Source: Winogradskyella immobilis (GTDB lineage Bacteria; Bacteroidota; Bacteroidia; Flavobacteriales; Flavobacteriaceae). Taken from it: a stretch of DNA of 64,000 nucleotides. The notes under the pieces were generated by a model. It was given only the letters and a program-made list of their open reading frames with translations, did no database searches and was not told the origin of the DNA. The stretch spans positions 1 through 64,000 of the forward strand of contig NZ_JAIQXX010000010.1 in the NCBI RefSeq assembly GCF_021887715.1. Direction: 5' to 3'. A program made the translations under genes and the position numbers. Positions 51,093-59,867 of this stretch are shown here, piece after piece; the stretch's first letter is position 1, and every line of letters starts with the position of its first letter.

Positions 51093-52383
51093 TTGCTGAA
51101 TCTAAAATAATATTAAACAACTCTTTAAATCCTTCCCATCGTGTATGATCCGCAAATGAATAATTATGAAATACAGGAACAAACGTTCCGTTTACTGCTT
51201 TTATTTCTGAAATGAAACGTTGTAAATGCTCTCTTTTATCAAGTAGAGATTTGTGTTTTAACAAAACATAATCTAAGCAATGATATGGATTAATTTGAAG
51301 TGGAGTTTGCACTTCGTAATCTAAATCGTAAAACTGAAATGGTGTACATGTGCCAGCTCTAAAGCCTAACTCATTAACATAACCCATTGTATAATCTTTA
51401 TGAATTTCTAACTCTACCAAATTCCGGTAGGTTTTTGGCAAATTCAATTTAGAAAATGAATTTCTTACAGCGTCTAAATCTACCTTAGTAATACTTTCTA
51501 GCTTTTGCTTTTCTTTCTTTAAAAGCTCTATATCTTCTAATGCAAAATAAGATGCTTTTAATCCGATATTACAATAATCACCAACCGACTTAATTAATGA
51601 CACAAACTGTTTTTTATTAACACTTATGTTTTTGTCGTAAGTAGAATAATTACCTATTAAAAAAAATACTGTAAACTTATAATTACATGTTTTTTGTCTA
51701 TTAATAATCCATTTAAATGTATCGTAAGGGTCGCGTTTAAAGCCAGATAAAACAGATGTACGTTGATATAACTGTTTAAATCTTAACCGAAATACGTCAG
51801 CAAAAAACCCACCAATAGTTCTTAATAATCCTTTCTGCTTAAAATAAAATGCGCTAGGCACATCTATAACTGGTTGCACGTTATATTTTCGTTTTGGGAA
51901 CTCAAAATCTGGAAAACGTATTTTTAAAACCTCTTGTAATTTATATGCCCAAATATCTACAATAGGTTGTTGCAAAAAATTGTGTTTTTTCGCTATACTT
52001 TCAGAAGATAAAAATCGCCCGTAATCGTCTTTAACATGCGGTAAATATTCTTCGTATCTACTTAATAAATAAAAAGAAGCAGCAAAAATATCAAAGGGTA
52101 AATTACTACGGTCTCCGGTTGTAAAAAACCCTTTTGTATCATCCCACTTTTGCACATTAACATCTATATCTGACAAGCCTTGCTCAAACAACAGCTCATG
52201 GCTTTTCACAAAAACCTCATTACTTAAAGGTTGCTTTGTATACGACATTTTTAAACTATTATGCGCAATAAAATCTTCAACTTTAGATGTAAAATCAACA
52301 TCTATATTTAGTATGCGTTTGCAAATATGCTTAAACGTATAGCGTAATCTTGGAGTAATTTTATGAGTATATACTAATAACAT
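51085..52383 (-). CDS. Polysaccharide deacetylase-like protein (DUF7033 type)
   Basis: A 432-residue protein with an N-terminal DUF7033-type domain (about 1-150) and a C-terminal NodB-like region. The usual motif 1 (T-F-D-D) is not present in clear form: the corresponding place reads VIDVPSAFYFK, with one aspartate. The late motif RAGTCTPFQFYDL is kept. Activity on a polysaccharide is therefore uncertain. It overlaps the HAD gene by 8 bp and follows radC by 79 bp. Confidence 0.7.
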   Translation of the reverse strand: MLLVYTHKITPRLRYTFKHICKRILNIDVDFTSKVEDFIAHNSLKMSYTKQPLSNEVFVKSHELLFEQGLSDIDVNVQKWDDTKGFFTTGDRSNLPFDIFAASFYLLSRYEEYLPHVKDDYGRFLSSESIAKKHNFLQQPIVDIWAYKLQEVLKIRFPDFEFPKRKYNVQPVIDVPSAFYFKQKGLLRTIGGFFADVFRLRFKQLYQRTSVLSGFKRDPYDTFKWIINRQKTCNYKFTVFFLIGNYSTYDKNISVNKKQFVSLIKSVGDYCNIGLKASYFALEDIELLKKEKQKLESITKVDLDAVRNSFSKLNLPKTYRNLVELEIHKDYTMGYVNELGFRAGTCTPFQFYDLDYEVQTPLQINPYHCLDYVLLKHKSLLDKREHLQRFISEIKAVNGTFVPVFHNYSFADHTRWEGFKELFNIILDSAND

Positions 52384-52388
52384 TCTGT

Positions 52389-52465
52389 TATAAATTCCAA
52401 AAAATTAAAATTCCAAAACCCAGTTACATGATTATTGGAATTTAGTGATTGATTATTGAGATTTA
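52389..52465. repeat. AAATTCC/GGAATTT inverted repeat between radC and the deacetylase gene
   Basis: AAATTCC near 52390 and again as AAATTCC near 52408 faces TTGGAATTT near 52435. Similar phrases are frequent between genes in this family. The gap is otherwise non-coding. Folding is plausible but imperfect. Confidence 0.4.
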
Positions 52466-53164
52466 ATCTAATAGATTCTTATCCGCAAAACTAAAATACG
52501 CTTTCTCGGTAACAATAAGATGATCTAGTACTTTTATATCTAAACTTTGTGCTGCCGTTTTTAACTTTTGAGTAATGGCTTTATCTGCAGCACTTGGTTT
52601 TAAAGTACCTGATGGATGATTATGCGAAAGAATAATGGAGACTGCATTGACTTCTATTGCTTTTTTTAAAACCAAACGCACATCGACTAAAGTTCCTGTA
52701 ATGCCACCTTTACTAAGCTGATGTTTTTGAATTACTTTATTAGAATTGTTTAGATATAAAATCCAAAATTCTTCATGAGGCAACTCTCCAATTATAGGTT
52801 GCATAATATTAAATACAGAACGACTTGACTCAATTTTTTCTTGTTGAAGTGCATCTTCTAACCGTCTACGACGACCTAATTCTAAGGCAGCTGTTATAGT
52901 AATAGCCTTAGCTTCACCAATACCTTTAAAATGCATTAATTGCTGCAGTGATAATTTTCCTAGTGCATTTATATTGTTGTCTACACTAGCCAAAATACGT
53001 TTACATAAATCTACTGCACTTTCGTCTCTATTACCCGATCCAATTAAAATAGCCACCAATTCTGCATCACTTAAAGTGGCTTTTCCTTTATCTCTTAGTT
53101 TTTCTCTTGGTTGATCGTCTTGCGCCCAATTTTTTATAGAAAACGAATTTGATTTTTCTGACAT
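52463..53164 (-). CDS. radC: RadC/JAB domain protein
   Basis: A 233-residue RadC protein. Helix-hairpin-helix-like N-terminal part (LMHFKGIGEAKAITITAALELGRR near residue 70-90) and a C-terminal JAB/MPN domain with the metal motif HNHPSG followed by SAAD. RadC was once linked to DNA repair, but its true role is unclear. It is divergent from the DUF1569 gene, 45 bp apart. Confidence 0.92.
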   Translation of the reverse strand: MSEKSNSFSIKNWAQDDQPREKLRDKGKATLSDAELVAILIGSGNRDESAVDLCKRILASVDNNINALGKLSLQQLMHFKGIGEAKAITITAALELGRRRRLEDALQQEKIESSRSVFNIMQPIIGELPHEEFWILYLNNSNKVIQKHQLSKGGITGTLVDVRLVLKKAIEVNAVSIILSHNHPSGTLKPSAADKAITQKLKTAAQSLDIKVLDHLIVTEKAYFSFADKNLLD

Positions 53165-53209
53165 GGTTTAAATATAATTATTGTAAATTTCAGAAGCAAA
53201 AACAATCCT

Positions 53210-53662
53210 ATGAATTCTATATTTACAAATGAAGGACATAAAGATATTCTTGAACGTATTAACAAACTTAACGAAACTTCTCATGCCAATTGGGGCAAGA
53301 TGAATGTAAGTCAAATGTTTAAACATTGTCAAAAAGCACTTGAAATTGCCACTGAGAAACAAGAGCTAAACATGAAAATGGGATTCTTTAAAAAGCTTTT
53401 AATGAAAAGTTTTAAGCCTTTGATGTATAATGATAAACCTTGGCGAAAAAATGTACAAACTCCTAAACAGTTTGTTATTACAGATACCTATGAGTTTAAT
53501 GCCGAAAAGGACAACTTAGTAAACTTAATTAATGAATTTGCTGCTAAAAAGGAACAAACGGAATGGCCAGAGCATCCTGCATTTGGGCATTTTACACCAG
53601 AACAGCGTGGCAAAATGCAATACAAACATTTAGATCATCATTTAAGACAATTTGGAGTATAG
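53210..53662 (+). CDS. DUF1569 (DinB-like fold) protein
   Basis: A 150-residue protein of the DUF1569 family, a DinB-like helical fold. Typical pieces are LNETSHANWGKMNVSQMFKHCQ near the N-terminus and HPAFGHFTPEQRGKMQYKHLDHHLRQFGV at the end; the histidines H54, H145 and H146 may bind a metal. Function is not known. It precedes the PaiB-like gene. Confidence 0.8.
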   Translation: MNSIFTNEGHKDILERINKLNETSHANWGKMNVSQMFKHCQKALEIATEKQELNMKMGFFKKLLMKSFKPLMYNDKPWRKNVQTPKQFVITDTYEFNAEKDNLVNLINEFAAKKEQTEWPEHPAFGHFTPEQRGKMQYKHLDHHLRQFGV

Positions 53663-53690
53663 TTTCGAGAAGCTACCTTTAAAATTAACT

Positions 53691-53717
53691 GTTTAAGAAC
53701 CTATGCTTTTCTTAAAC
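53691..53717. promoter_or_regulatory. 9-bp inverted repeat upstream of the PaiB-like gene
   Basis: GTTTAAGAA (53691-53699) and TTCTTAAAC (53709-53717) form a perfect inverted repeat with a 9-nt centre, 18 bp before ATG 53736. There is no T-run after it, so an operator is more likely than a terminator. It covers an in-frame ATG at 53703, which argues against that start. Confidence 0.5.
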
Positions 53718-53735
53718 ATGTTCAGAGTGACAATT

Positions 53736-54326
53736 ATGAATTATCCGCCAAAACATCATCAAGATAGTGACATTAACCACATGGTTGAAGTCATAAAAAC
53801 TTATCCTTTAGCTACCGTTATTTCTGTAGAAGACAATCAACCTTTTATAACGCATTTGCCATTGGTATATGAAGATGGAAAACTCATTGGGCATATAGAC
53901 ATATACAATCCTCAAGCAGAGCTTTTAAAAAATGACAATGAGGTGACTATCCTTTTTGCAGGACCAGAATGTTATATCTCACCTAGTGTTTATGGCACAA
54001 CGCAATTACCAACATGGAACTATATTAAAGTGCATTTAAAAGGTACTGTAAAAGCCATTGAAAATAAAACAGCTTTAAAGCAATCGTTGATTACAATGAC
54101 TGAATTTTTGGAAGCTCCAGATCATAAATACGTTTTAGAACCAGATAATCCACGTTTAGACCGTAATCTCAATTATATAGAACTATTTGAGATTACTATT
54201 AACAATTGGGAGGGCAAGTTTAAACTGTCTCAAGATAAAAAGCCAAGTGATATTAAAGCTGCACGTGAAGAATTAATTAGAACCAACCAAGAAAGTATAA
54301 AACAATTTTTGGATAAGGTGTTTTAA
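53736..54326 (+). CDS. PaiB-like FMN-binding protein
   Basis: A 196-residue split-barrel flavoprotein of the PaiB (FMN-binding negative transcriptional regulator) family. It begins MNYPPKHHQDSD, the usual start for the family. FITHLPLVYEDGKLIGHID and the YISPSVYGTTQLPTWNYIKVHLKG block are family signatures. In Bacillus PaiB affects sporulation and protease genes; here a role in flavin-dependent chemistry or regulation is inferred. The ATG at 53703 (33 bp upstream) is rejected because it lies within an inverted repeat. Confidence 0.85.
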   Translation: MNYPPKHHQDSDINHMVEVIKTYPLATVISVEDNQPFITHLPLVYEDGKLIGHIDIYNPQAELLKNDNEVTILFAGPECYISPSVYGTTQLPTWNYIKVHLKGTVKAIENKTALKQSLITMTEFLEAPDHKYVLEPDNPRLDRNLNYIELFEITINNWEGKFKLSQDKKPSDIKAAREELIRTNQESIKQFLDKVF

Positions 54327-54358
54327 TCTTTATCTATTTTAATAGCTTTGAAAGTGAC

Positions 54359-55366
54359 ATGTATAAATACACTCTCATATTTATAATATGCTTAACGTCT
54401 ACACTAGCCTTTGGGCAATCAAAAGATTCTACTGTGGTTGCTAAACGCGGTGATGGTATTTATTCACTTTTAAAAGCACATAATATTGCATTTTCTTATG
54501 CCGATGCTTTTATTGAACTTAATAAAACGAAACTGACTTCCAGTAATGGTTTAATTGCCGGAAAAACCTATACACTACCTATTGTAAAAGTAGATTCTAT
54601 AACTAAAGCACCTTTAGATTCAAAACTAAAAATTAAAGAACCTTTATTTGGAAAAAAATATAGCGAGGTTACTATAGAAAATGACAAGCTTAAAAACAAT
54701 GTGTACTATCTAATCTCTGGTCATGGTGGTCCTGATCCGGGTGCCACAACGACATATAATTCTAAATTAATTTCTGAAGATGAATATGCTTATGATGTAA
54801 CTCTACGTTTAGCCAGAAAATTAATGGAGAATGGAGCAAAAGTGTATATCATTATTAAAGATAAAAACGATGGCATAAGAGACCAACGTGTTTTAGAGGT
54901 CGACTATGATGAAGTAGCACATCCAAATAATAAAATCCCAAGAAATCACAGGTTACGATTACAACAACGTACCAAAGCAGTAAACAACCTCTATCAAAAA
55001 CATAAAGGAGCCTATCAACGCCTTGTAGTAACTCACGTCGATAGCAGAAATACAGGAAAAAATGTTGATGTTTTTTTCTACCACCATAAAAACAGTAAAA
55101 GCGGAAAACGCTTAGCAGACAACATACTTAAATCCTTTCGTTTAAAATATGCTAAACATCAACCTAACCGCGAGTACTCAGGCTCTGTGAGTGCTAGAAG
55201 TGGTTTATATTTAATTAAAAATACCACTCCCGCAATGGTATATATTGAATTAGGAAATATTAAAAATGCTAAAGACCAAAGACGTATTTTAAATTACGAA
55301 AATAGAGAAGCTTTAGCCAATTGGATTCATAACGGACTTTTAATGGATTTTGAAGAGAATCATTAA
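54359..55366 (+). CDS. N-acetylmuramoyl-L-alanine amidase
   Basis: A 335-residue secreted peptidoglycan amidase. Signal peptide (about 1-19, ending AFGQ), a LysM-like segment (about 25-75, GDGIYSLLKAHNI) and an Amidase_3 domain (about 115-330). Zinc ligands are likely H122 in SGHGGPDPGA, the glutamate in ISEDEYAYD and the histidine in VVTHVDSRN; the catalytic glutamate is in MVYIELGN. It cuts the bond between muramic acid and the stem peptide. Confidence 0.9.
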   Translation: MYKYTLIFIICLTSTLAFGQSKDSTVVAKRGDGIYSLLKAHNIAFSYADAFIELNKTKLTSSNGLIAGKTYTLPIVKVDSITKAPLDSKLKIKEPLFGKKYSEVTIENDKLKNNVYYLISGHGGPDPGATTTYNSKLISEDEYAYDVTLRLARKLMENGAKVYIIIKDKNDGIRDQRVLEVDYDEVAHPNNKIPRNHRLRLQQRTKAVNNLYQKHKGAYQRLVVTHVDSRNTGKNVDVFFYHHKNSKSGKRLADNILKSFRLKYAKHQPNREYSGSVSARSGLYLIKNTTPAMVYIELGNIKNAKDQRRILNYENREALANWIHNGLLMDFEENH

Positions 55367-55470
55367 TAGCAATGATTTGACTTTTAAAATAAAAAAGACG
55401 AACTTCGTTAGTGTTGGTATAAGTCTTTAAAACGAACCAATATCATTAAAGTTAGGCAAAATATCAAAAC

Positions 55471-55590
55471 CTACTAAAATTGAATCAATTAGCAGATATT
55501 AGTTTTGATAAAATCTACTAATTATATTATTATTAGTAGATAAAATTAGGTAAACATGCTAAAAACTACTAAATTTGATATAATTAGTAG
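55471..55590. promoter_or_regulatory. Three operator-like inverted repeats upstream of fic
   Basis: CTACTAA-N11-TTAGnAG occurs three times with the same 11-nt centre: 55471-55495 (right arm TTAGCAG), 55515-55539 and 55566-55590 (both right arms TTAGTAG). Flanking bases extend the arms to ATCTACTAA/TTAGTAGAT in the second copy. The third copy covers the likely promoter box 55570-55577 and ends 11 bp before the ATG. Such a set suggests autoregulation by the C-terminal DNA-binding domain of the Fic protein, or control by another dimeric repressor. Confidence 0.8.
55570..55577 (+). promoter_or_regulatory. Candidate fic -7 box (TAAATTTG)
   Basis: TAAATTTG fits TAnnTTTG, and a TTAG at 55546-55549 lies 20 nt before it as a weak -33 element. 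A second match, TAGTTTTG, is at 55500-55507 between operators one and two. The box at 55570 is inside the third inverted repeat. Confidence 0.5.
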
Positions 55591-55601
55591 ATATTTAAAG
55601 T

Positions 55602-56933
55602 ATGAAAAAACCTGAATTACCACCAAACTCTGAAATAAGCAAGGATGAAACTGATGATCTTATAGCCTTATTAAGTAACAAAGAATTAATTGAAAAAGTA
55701 TTTGAGGTTGAAAAGGACTATCCATATTGGGAAAAATTCAAACATAAGACAAAAGGATTTGACAGTAATCCAAAGTTATTATGGAAATTTATAAAACTTC
55801 AACGAACTAGAAATATTTCAAAAATTGACCTTTGCGACATAAATGGTTTTAAATTTAAATATAATATATCAGGTAATACACTCAAACGACTACATCAATT
55901 TGATTTAAATCTTGGAGGTATACTTGAAGGAGGTTCAATCGTTCCTGAAAGAGAAAAAGAACGCTTTTTAATTAGTTCATTGATGGAAGAAGCAATAGCA
56001 TCAAGTCAACTAGAAGGTGCTGTAACTACTAGAGAAGTTGCAAAATCAATGTTACGAACAAAGAGAAAGCCAAAAAATCATTCTGAAAAAATGATTCTGA
56101 ATAATTATCTTACTATAAAAGAGATAATATCTATTCAAAAAGAACAATTAACACCTGAAATTATTAAACGTATTCATAGTTTAATGACTAAAGGTACTCT
56201 TGAAGAAAAAAAAAATGAAGGAGAATTTAGAACAAACAACGAAGTAAAAGTAGTTGATGTAAATGGAGAAATATTTTATGATCCGCCATCTCATACTGAA
56301 CTTACTAAATTAATAGAAGCATTTTGCAAATTTGCAAATTCTAAAAATGACAAAAACTTTATGCATCCAATAGTTAGAGGAATAATACTTCACTTTCTTA
56401 TTGGTTACATACATCCTTTTGTTGATGGAAATGGAAGAACAGCAAGAGCAATTTTTTATTGGTATTTAATATCACAAGGATATTGGCTTGTTGAATTTTT
56501 GTCTATATCAAGAATAATAATAAAATCTCCAAGTCAATATGCAAGAGCATATTTATATACCGAATACGATGAAAATGACTTAACCTATTTTATTGATTTC
56601 AATTTAAAATCAATGGAATTAGCTCTAAATAGTTTAAAAGAATATATTGAGAGAAAAATTAATGAAAAAAAGAATTTATATAACATTTTAAAAAATGAAA
56701 ACATAAATGAGAGACAGGCAGAAACAGTTAAATCTATAATTAACGAACCTGACTTAATCTTAAATATTAATGAAATTCAAGGTAAATTTGGAACATCTTA
56801 TCAAACAGCGAGAACAGATTTATTAAATTTAGAAGAAATAGGCTACTTAAAGAGTAAATTGATAGGAAAAAAATTAATATTTTTTAAATCAGAACAATTT
56901 GATGAAAAGATAAAGAAAATTCACTTTGTCTAA
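55602..56933 (+). CDS. fic: Fic family protein, class II, with C-terminal winged HTH
   Basis: A 443-residue Fic (AMP-transferase fold) protein. The catalytic motif HPFVDGNGRTAR is at 271-282 and complete. The inhibitory motif (S/T)xxxE(G/N) is N-terminal, S134-SQL-E138-G139, which defines class II: E138 would block ATP binding until relieved. The C-terminal ~80 residues look like a winged HTH (INEIQGKFGTSYQTARTDLLNLEEIGYL). The target protein is unknown. Many arginines use AGA, and the gene is flanked by remnant hairpins, so it may be a later arrival among core genes; this is inference. Confidence 0.92.
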   Translation: MKKPELPPNSEISKDETDDLIALLSNKELIEKVFEVEKDYPYWEKFKHKTKGFDSNPKLLWKFIKLQRTRNISKIDLCDINGFKFKYNISGNTLKRLHQFDLNLGGILEGGSIVPEREKERFLISSLMEEAIASSQLEGAVTTREVAKSMLRTKRKPKNHSEKMILNNYLTIKEIISIQKEQLTPEIIKRIHSLMTKGTLEEKKNEGEFRTNNEVKVVDVNGEIFYDPPSHTELTKLIEAFCKFANSKNDKNFMHPIVRGIILHFLIGYIHPFVDGNGRTARAIFYWYLISQGYWLVEFLSISRIIIKSPSQYARAYLYTEYDENDLTYFIDFNLKSMELALNSLKEYIERKINEKKNLYNILKNENINERQAETVKSIINEPDLILNINEIQGKFGTSYQTARTDLLNLEEIGYLKSKLIGKKLIFFKSEQFDEKIKKIHFV

Positions 56934-56986
56934 CACCGCATATAATTCATTGCTAATATTTGCCTACTTATGAAAGTACTCACCTC

Positions 56987-57003
56987 CCGATGCTATCGGG
57001 ATT
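56987..57003. repeat. TCCCGAT-GCT-ATCGGGA hairpin
   Basis: TCCCGATGCTATCGGGA is a 7-bp inverted repeat with a 3-nt centre, downstream of fic and upstream of the convergent mpl end. Similar small hairpins are common between genes in Flavobacteriaceae. There is no T-run on either side that would make it a strong terminator. Confidence 0.5.
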
Positions 57004-57077
57004 CTATTCAGTTTGTATTTGCTAATTTAGTTGCTAAAATACGCAACGAAACCAAACACAAAAACGATAACGAAACT

Positions 57078-58430
57078 CTAAAAAAGTTTCTTTACCTCAT
57101 CAAAGTCTAGGCCTCCGTAATTCCCTGAACTCATCAATAACAGAGATTTGTTTTCAAAATTTTGAGAGAACAGAAAATCTTTAAAATCATCTGGGTTGGT
57201 ATAAATGATTAAATCGTCTCGCTGAAAAGCATTGGCTATTTGATCTTTAGTAACTTCTTCTAGTTTTTTAATTTCTACAGCATGCGGCGAATAAAATACA
57301 ACAGCTACATCTGCAGCATCTAATGCGCCTTTATACTCTTTTAAAAATTCTGCATTTAAACTACTATATGTATGCAACTCTAAACAAGCTACCAAAGTTC
57401 TGTCATTATACTGCGTTTTTAAGGCCTTAGTCGTTGCTTCTACTTTACTTGGTGAATGTGCAAAATCTTTATAGGCTATGCTGGTTTTAGATTCTGCAAT
57501 TTTTTCTAAACGTTTGCTTGCTCCTGTAAAAGTAGAAATGGCTTCGTAAAAATCATCTTCGTCTATGCCCATATGTTGGCAAATCCATTTGGCACCAGCT
57601 AAATTATTAAGATTATGCGCACCAAAAACTTCAATTGGCATTGGCCCTTCTGAAGTTTCTAATAGTGTTTCTCCATCTTCTACCGTATAATCTGGTGTCT
57701 GGTAAGGTAGCTTTCTAATCTGGTTTTCAGAAGCTTCTACAACACGTTTTACCTCAGCATCTTCTTCGTTATAATTTATGCTTCCGCCTGTAACAATACT
57801 ATCTACAAAAATGCTAAACTGTTCTACGTAATCTTCATAGGTTGGAAATACGTTGATATGATCCCAAGCAATACCACTTAACAACGCAATATTAGGTTTA
57901 TACAAATGAAATTTAGGGCGACGATCTATTGGAGAGCTTAAATATTCGTCTCCTTCTAGTACTATAAAATCGTTATCTTCTGTGAGTTTCACCATAACAT
58001 CAAAACCTTCTAACTGTGCACCAACCATGTAATCGACATCTCTTCCATGGTAATGCATTACATGTAAAATCATAGATGTAATGGTTGTCTTACCATGACT
58101 ACCACCAATAACAACACGTGTTTTGTGTTTGGCCTGTTCATATAAAAACTCTGGATAACTATAAATTTTTAAATTGAGTTCTTGAGCTTTTAGCAATTCA
58201 GGATTGTCTGCTTTAGCATGCATTCCTAAAACAATAGCATCTAAATTTGAAGTGATTTTTTCTGGAAACCAACCAAAAGTTTTTGGTAGTAATCCTTTTG
58301 CTTCTAATCTAGATTTAGAAGGGTCAAAAATAGTGTCGTCACTTCCCGTAACTTTGTATCCTTTATTATGAAGCGCTATCGCCAAATTGTGCATCGCAGC
58401 ACCACCAATAGCTATAAAATGTACATTCAT
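57078..58430 (-). CDS. mpl: UDP-N-acetylmuramate:L-alanyl-gamma-D-glutamyl-meso-DAP ligase
   Basis: A 450-residue Mur ligase that re-uses murein tripeptide in cell-wall recycling. The N-terminal Rossmann domain starts FIAIGGAAMHNLAIAL; the ATP loop reads GSHGKTTITSM (about 109-119), followed by LEGDEYLSSP and the C-terminal domain KDFAHSPSKVEAT. Its position 33 bp after tolC suggests read-through from the export operon, though the functional link is unclear. It complements the amidase gene nearby. Confidence 0.93.
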   Translation of the reverse strand: MNVHFIAIGGAAMHNLAIALHNKGYKVTGSDDTIFDPSKSRLEAKGLLPKTFGWFPEKITSNLDAIVLGMHAKADNPELLKAQELNLKIYSYPEFLYEQAKHKTRVVIGGSHGKTTITSMILHVMHYHGRDVDYMVGAQLEGFDVMVKLTEDNDFIVLEGDEYLSSPIDRRPKFHLYKPNIALLSGIAWDHINVFPTYEDYVEQFSIFVDSIVTGGSINYNEEDAEVKRVVEASENQIRKLPYQTPDYTVEDGETLLETSEGPMPIEVFGAHNLNNLAGAKWICQHMGIDEDDFYEAISTFTGASKRLEKIAESKTSIAYKDFAHSPSKVEATTKALKTQYNDRTLVACLELHTYSSLNAEFLKEYKGALDAADVAVVFYSPHAVEIKKLEEVTKDQIANAFQRDDLIIYTNPDDFKDFLFSQNFENKSLLLMSSGNYGGLDFDEVKKLF

Positions 58431-58463
58431 AGTTTGCTTAAATCTGTCCTGTAAAAATACTAT

Positions 58464-59867
58464 TTATAATTCAGGATTTACAGCTAAACTATTAAACAAT
58501 TTTGCTTTTGTGGTATAGTATTTCTTTTGCAACTCAATAGCTTTTAATTGCCCGTCAATAAGTTTAGACTCTCTAGAATTTACCAAAAACAACGAGCTTT
58601 CACCTAACTGAAATTTTCGTTCTTCAGCTCTTAACATTTGCGTATAATCTGTAATCATTTGAGACATTACACCATTTTGAATAACATAAGAATCTAATTC
58701 TTTTTGAGTTGCCGTAACTTTATTAGAAATCTTTATTCGCGTAGCGTTAATCTCATAATCTACATCTTTAATTTTAAGCTTCGCTAATTTTAAATCTCCG
58801 CGTTCTTTTCTTAAAAACAATGGATAACTAATATTAACTCCTGCTTTATATTCTGATGTACTGAATGATCGAGAGACTCGCGGTGTTTCACTTAAAAAAT
58901 TGTATTCTAAATCTATTTTAGGCAAAAGTTTATTCGCTTTTAAACGTCGTTCTAAATTAAGGTTTTGTTTTTTATAATCTAACGATAACAACTTAGGGTG
59001 TTGATCTACAGAAAATTCATTTTCACGAAGTGCAGATGTATTAAATGTATCATCAATAATACGTTCACTATTAACATTTGGTATAATATTATCTTGTAAT
59101 TCTAGAGGTGTGTTATCATCTAACCATAAATAGTTAGACAATTTTAATGATGCTTTTATAAGCTTTACTCGTGTTTTTTCAAAATTCAGTTTACGGTCAT
59201 TCACCGCTATACGTGCTTCAATAGAATCTATCGCTGCGCGCTCACCAACTTCCACGCCACGTTTAACACCAAGAAAACGTTGTTCTGCGTTTACTAAAAA
59301 GTTTTCGAATACTTGATTTTCTTTGTACGCTTTTAACCATTCAAAATACACAACTGAAGCTTCAAACAAAATGTTATTAACATAGATATCTCTATCTGCT
59401 TTAGCTTGTTCTTTAAACAATTTTGCCTGTTTTAATGCTGCCATTCTTTCATTAATTAACAAGCCTCTTGCTGCGGAAAAACTAAATCCGGCAGAGTACA
59501 AACCTCCTTCGGGAACATCGGCTTCAGGATTTAGAAACACTCCTGTATTTTCTTCAAAATTGGCTTTTAATTCAATACCATACCAAGTAGGCACTTTAAA
59601 TGTAGCGTTTAACTTATCGAAATATTCTAATGATTTAAATTTCTTGCGATCGTAATCTACTTCAATCTTAGGGTCAAAAGCACCACGAGACTTTAATAGT
59701 TTTGCTTGACTTTCATCTATAACTAACTCGGCTTGTTTTACAATTGGATGAAACTTTTTTACAAAACCTAAATACTCATCAAAACCTAGCACTTCTTTAA
59801 TCGAGGTGTTTTGAGCATCTACCGTACTAAAAGCAGACATAAAAATAATTATATATAAATACCTCAT
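58464..59867 (-). CDS. TolC family outer-membrane efflux protein
   Basis: A 467-residue outer-membrane factor. Signal peptide (about 1-18), then long alpha-helical segments with two repeated halves typical of TolC barrels/tunnels (KQAKLFKEQAKADRD... and the later AEERKFQLGESSLFLVNSRES motif). The start overlaps the stop of the HlyD gene by one base. It should form the outer duct for the ABC/HlyD pair. Confidence 0.9.
   Translation of the reverse strand: MRYLYIIIFMSAFSTVDAQNTSIKEVLGFDEYLGFVKKFHPIVKQAELVIDESQAKLLKSRGAFDPKIEVDYDRKKFKSLEYFDKLNATFKVPTWYGIELKANFEENTGVFLNPEADVPEGGLYSAGFSFSAARGLLINERMAALKQAKLFKEQAKADRDIYVNNILFEASVVYFEWLKAYKENQVFENFLVNAEQRFLGVKRGVEVGERAAIDSIEARIAVNDRKLNFEKTRVKLIKASLKLSNYLWLDDNTPLELQDNIIPNVNSERIIDDTFNTSALRENEFSVDQHPKLLSLDYKKQNLNLERRLKANKLLPKIDLEYNFLSETPRVSRSFSTSEYKAGVNISYPLFLRKERGDLKLAKLKIKDVDYEINATRIKISNKVTATQKELDSYVIQNGVMSQMITDYTQMLRAEERKFQLGESSLFLVNSRESKLIDGQLKAIELQKKYYTTKAKLFNSLAVNPEL

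Noticed and set aside
53703-53735. Upstream ATG start for the PaiB-like gene
   Set aside because: It lies inside a 9-bp inverted repeat, and the added residues do not match the family start.
55602-56933. Fic as part of a toxin-antitoxin pair
   Set aside because: No small antitoxin gene lies on either side, and the inhibitory motif is within the protein (class II), so no separate antitoxin is needed.
57078-58430. Standard murC instead of mpl
   Set aside because: The domain pattern and the KDFAHSPSKVEAT segment fit Mpl; no other division or mur genes are next to it.
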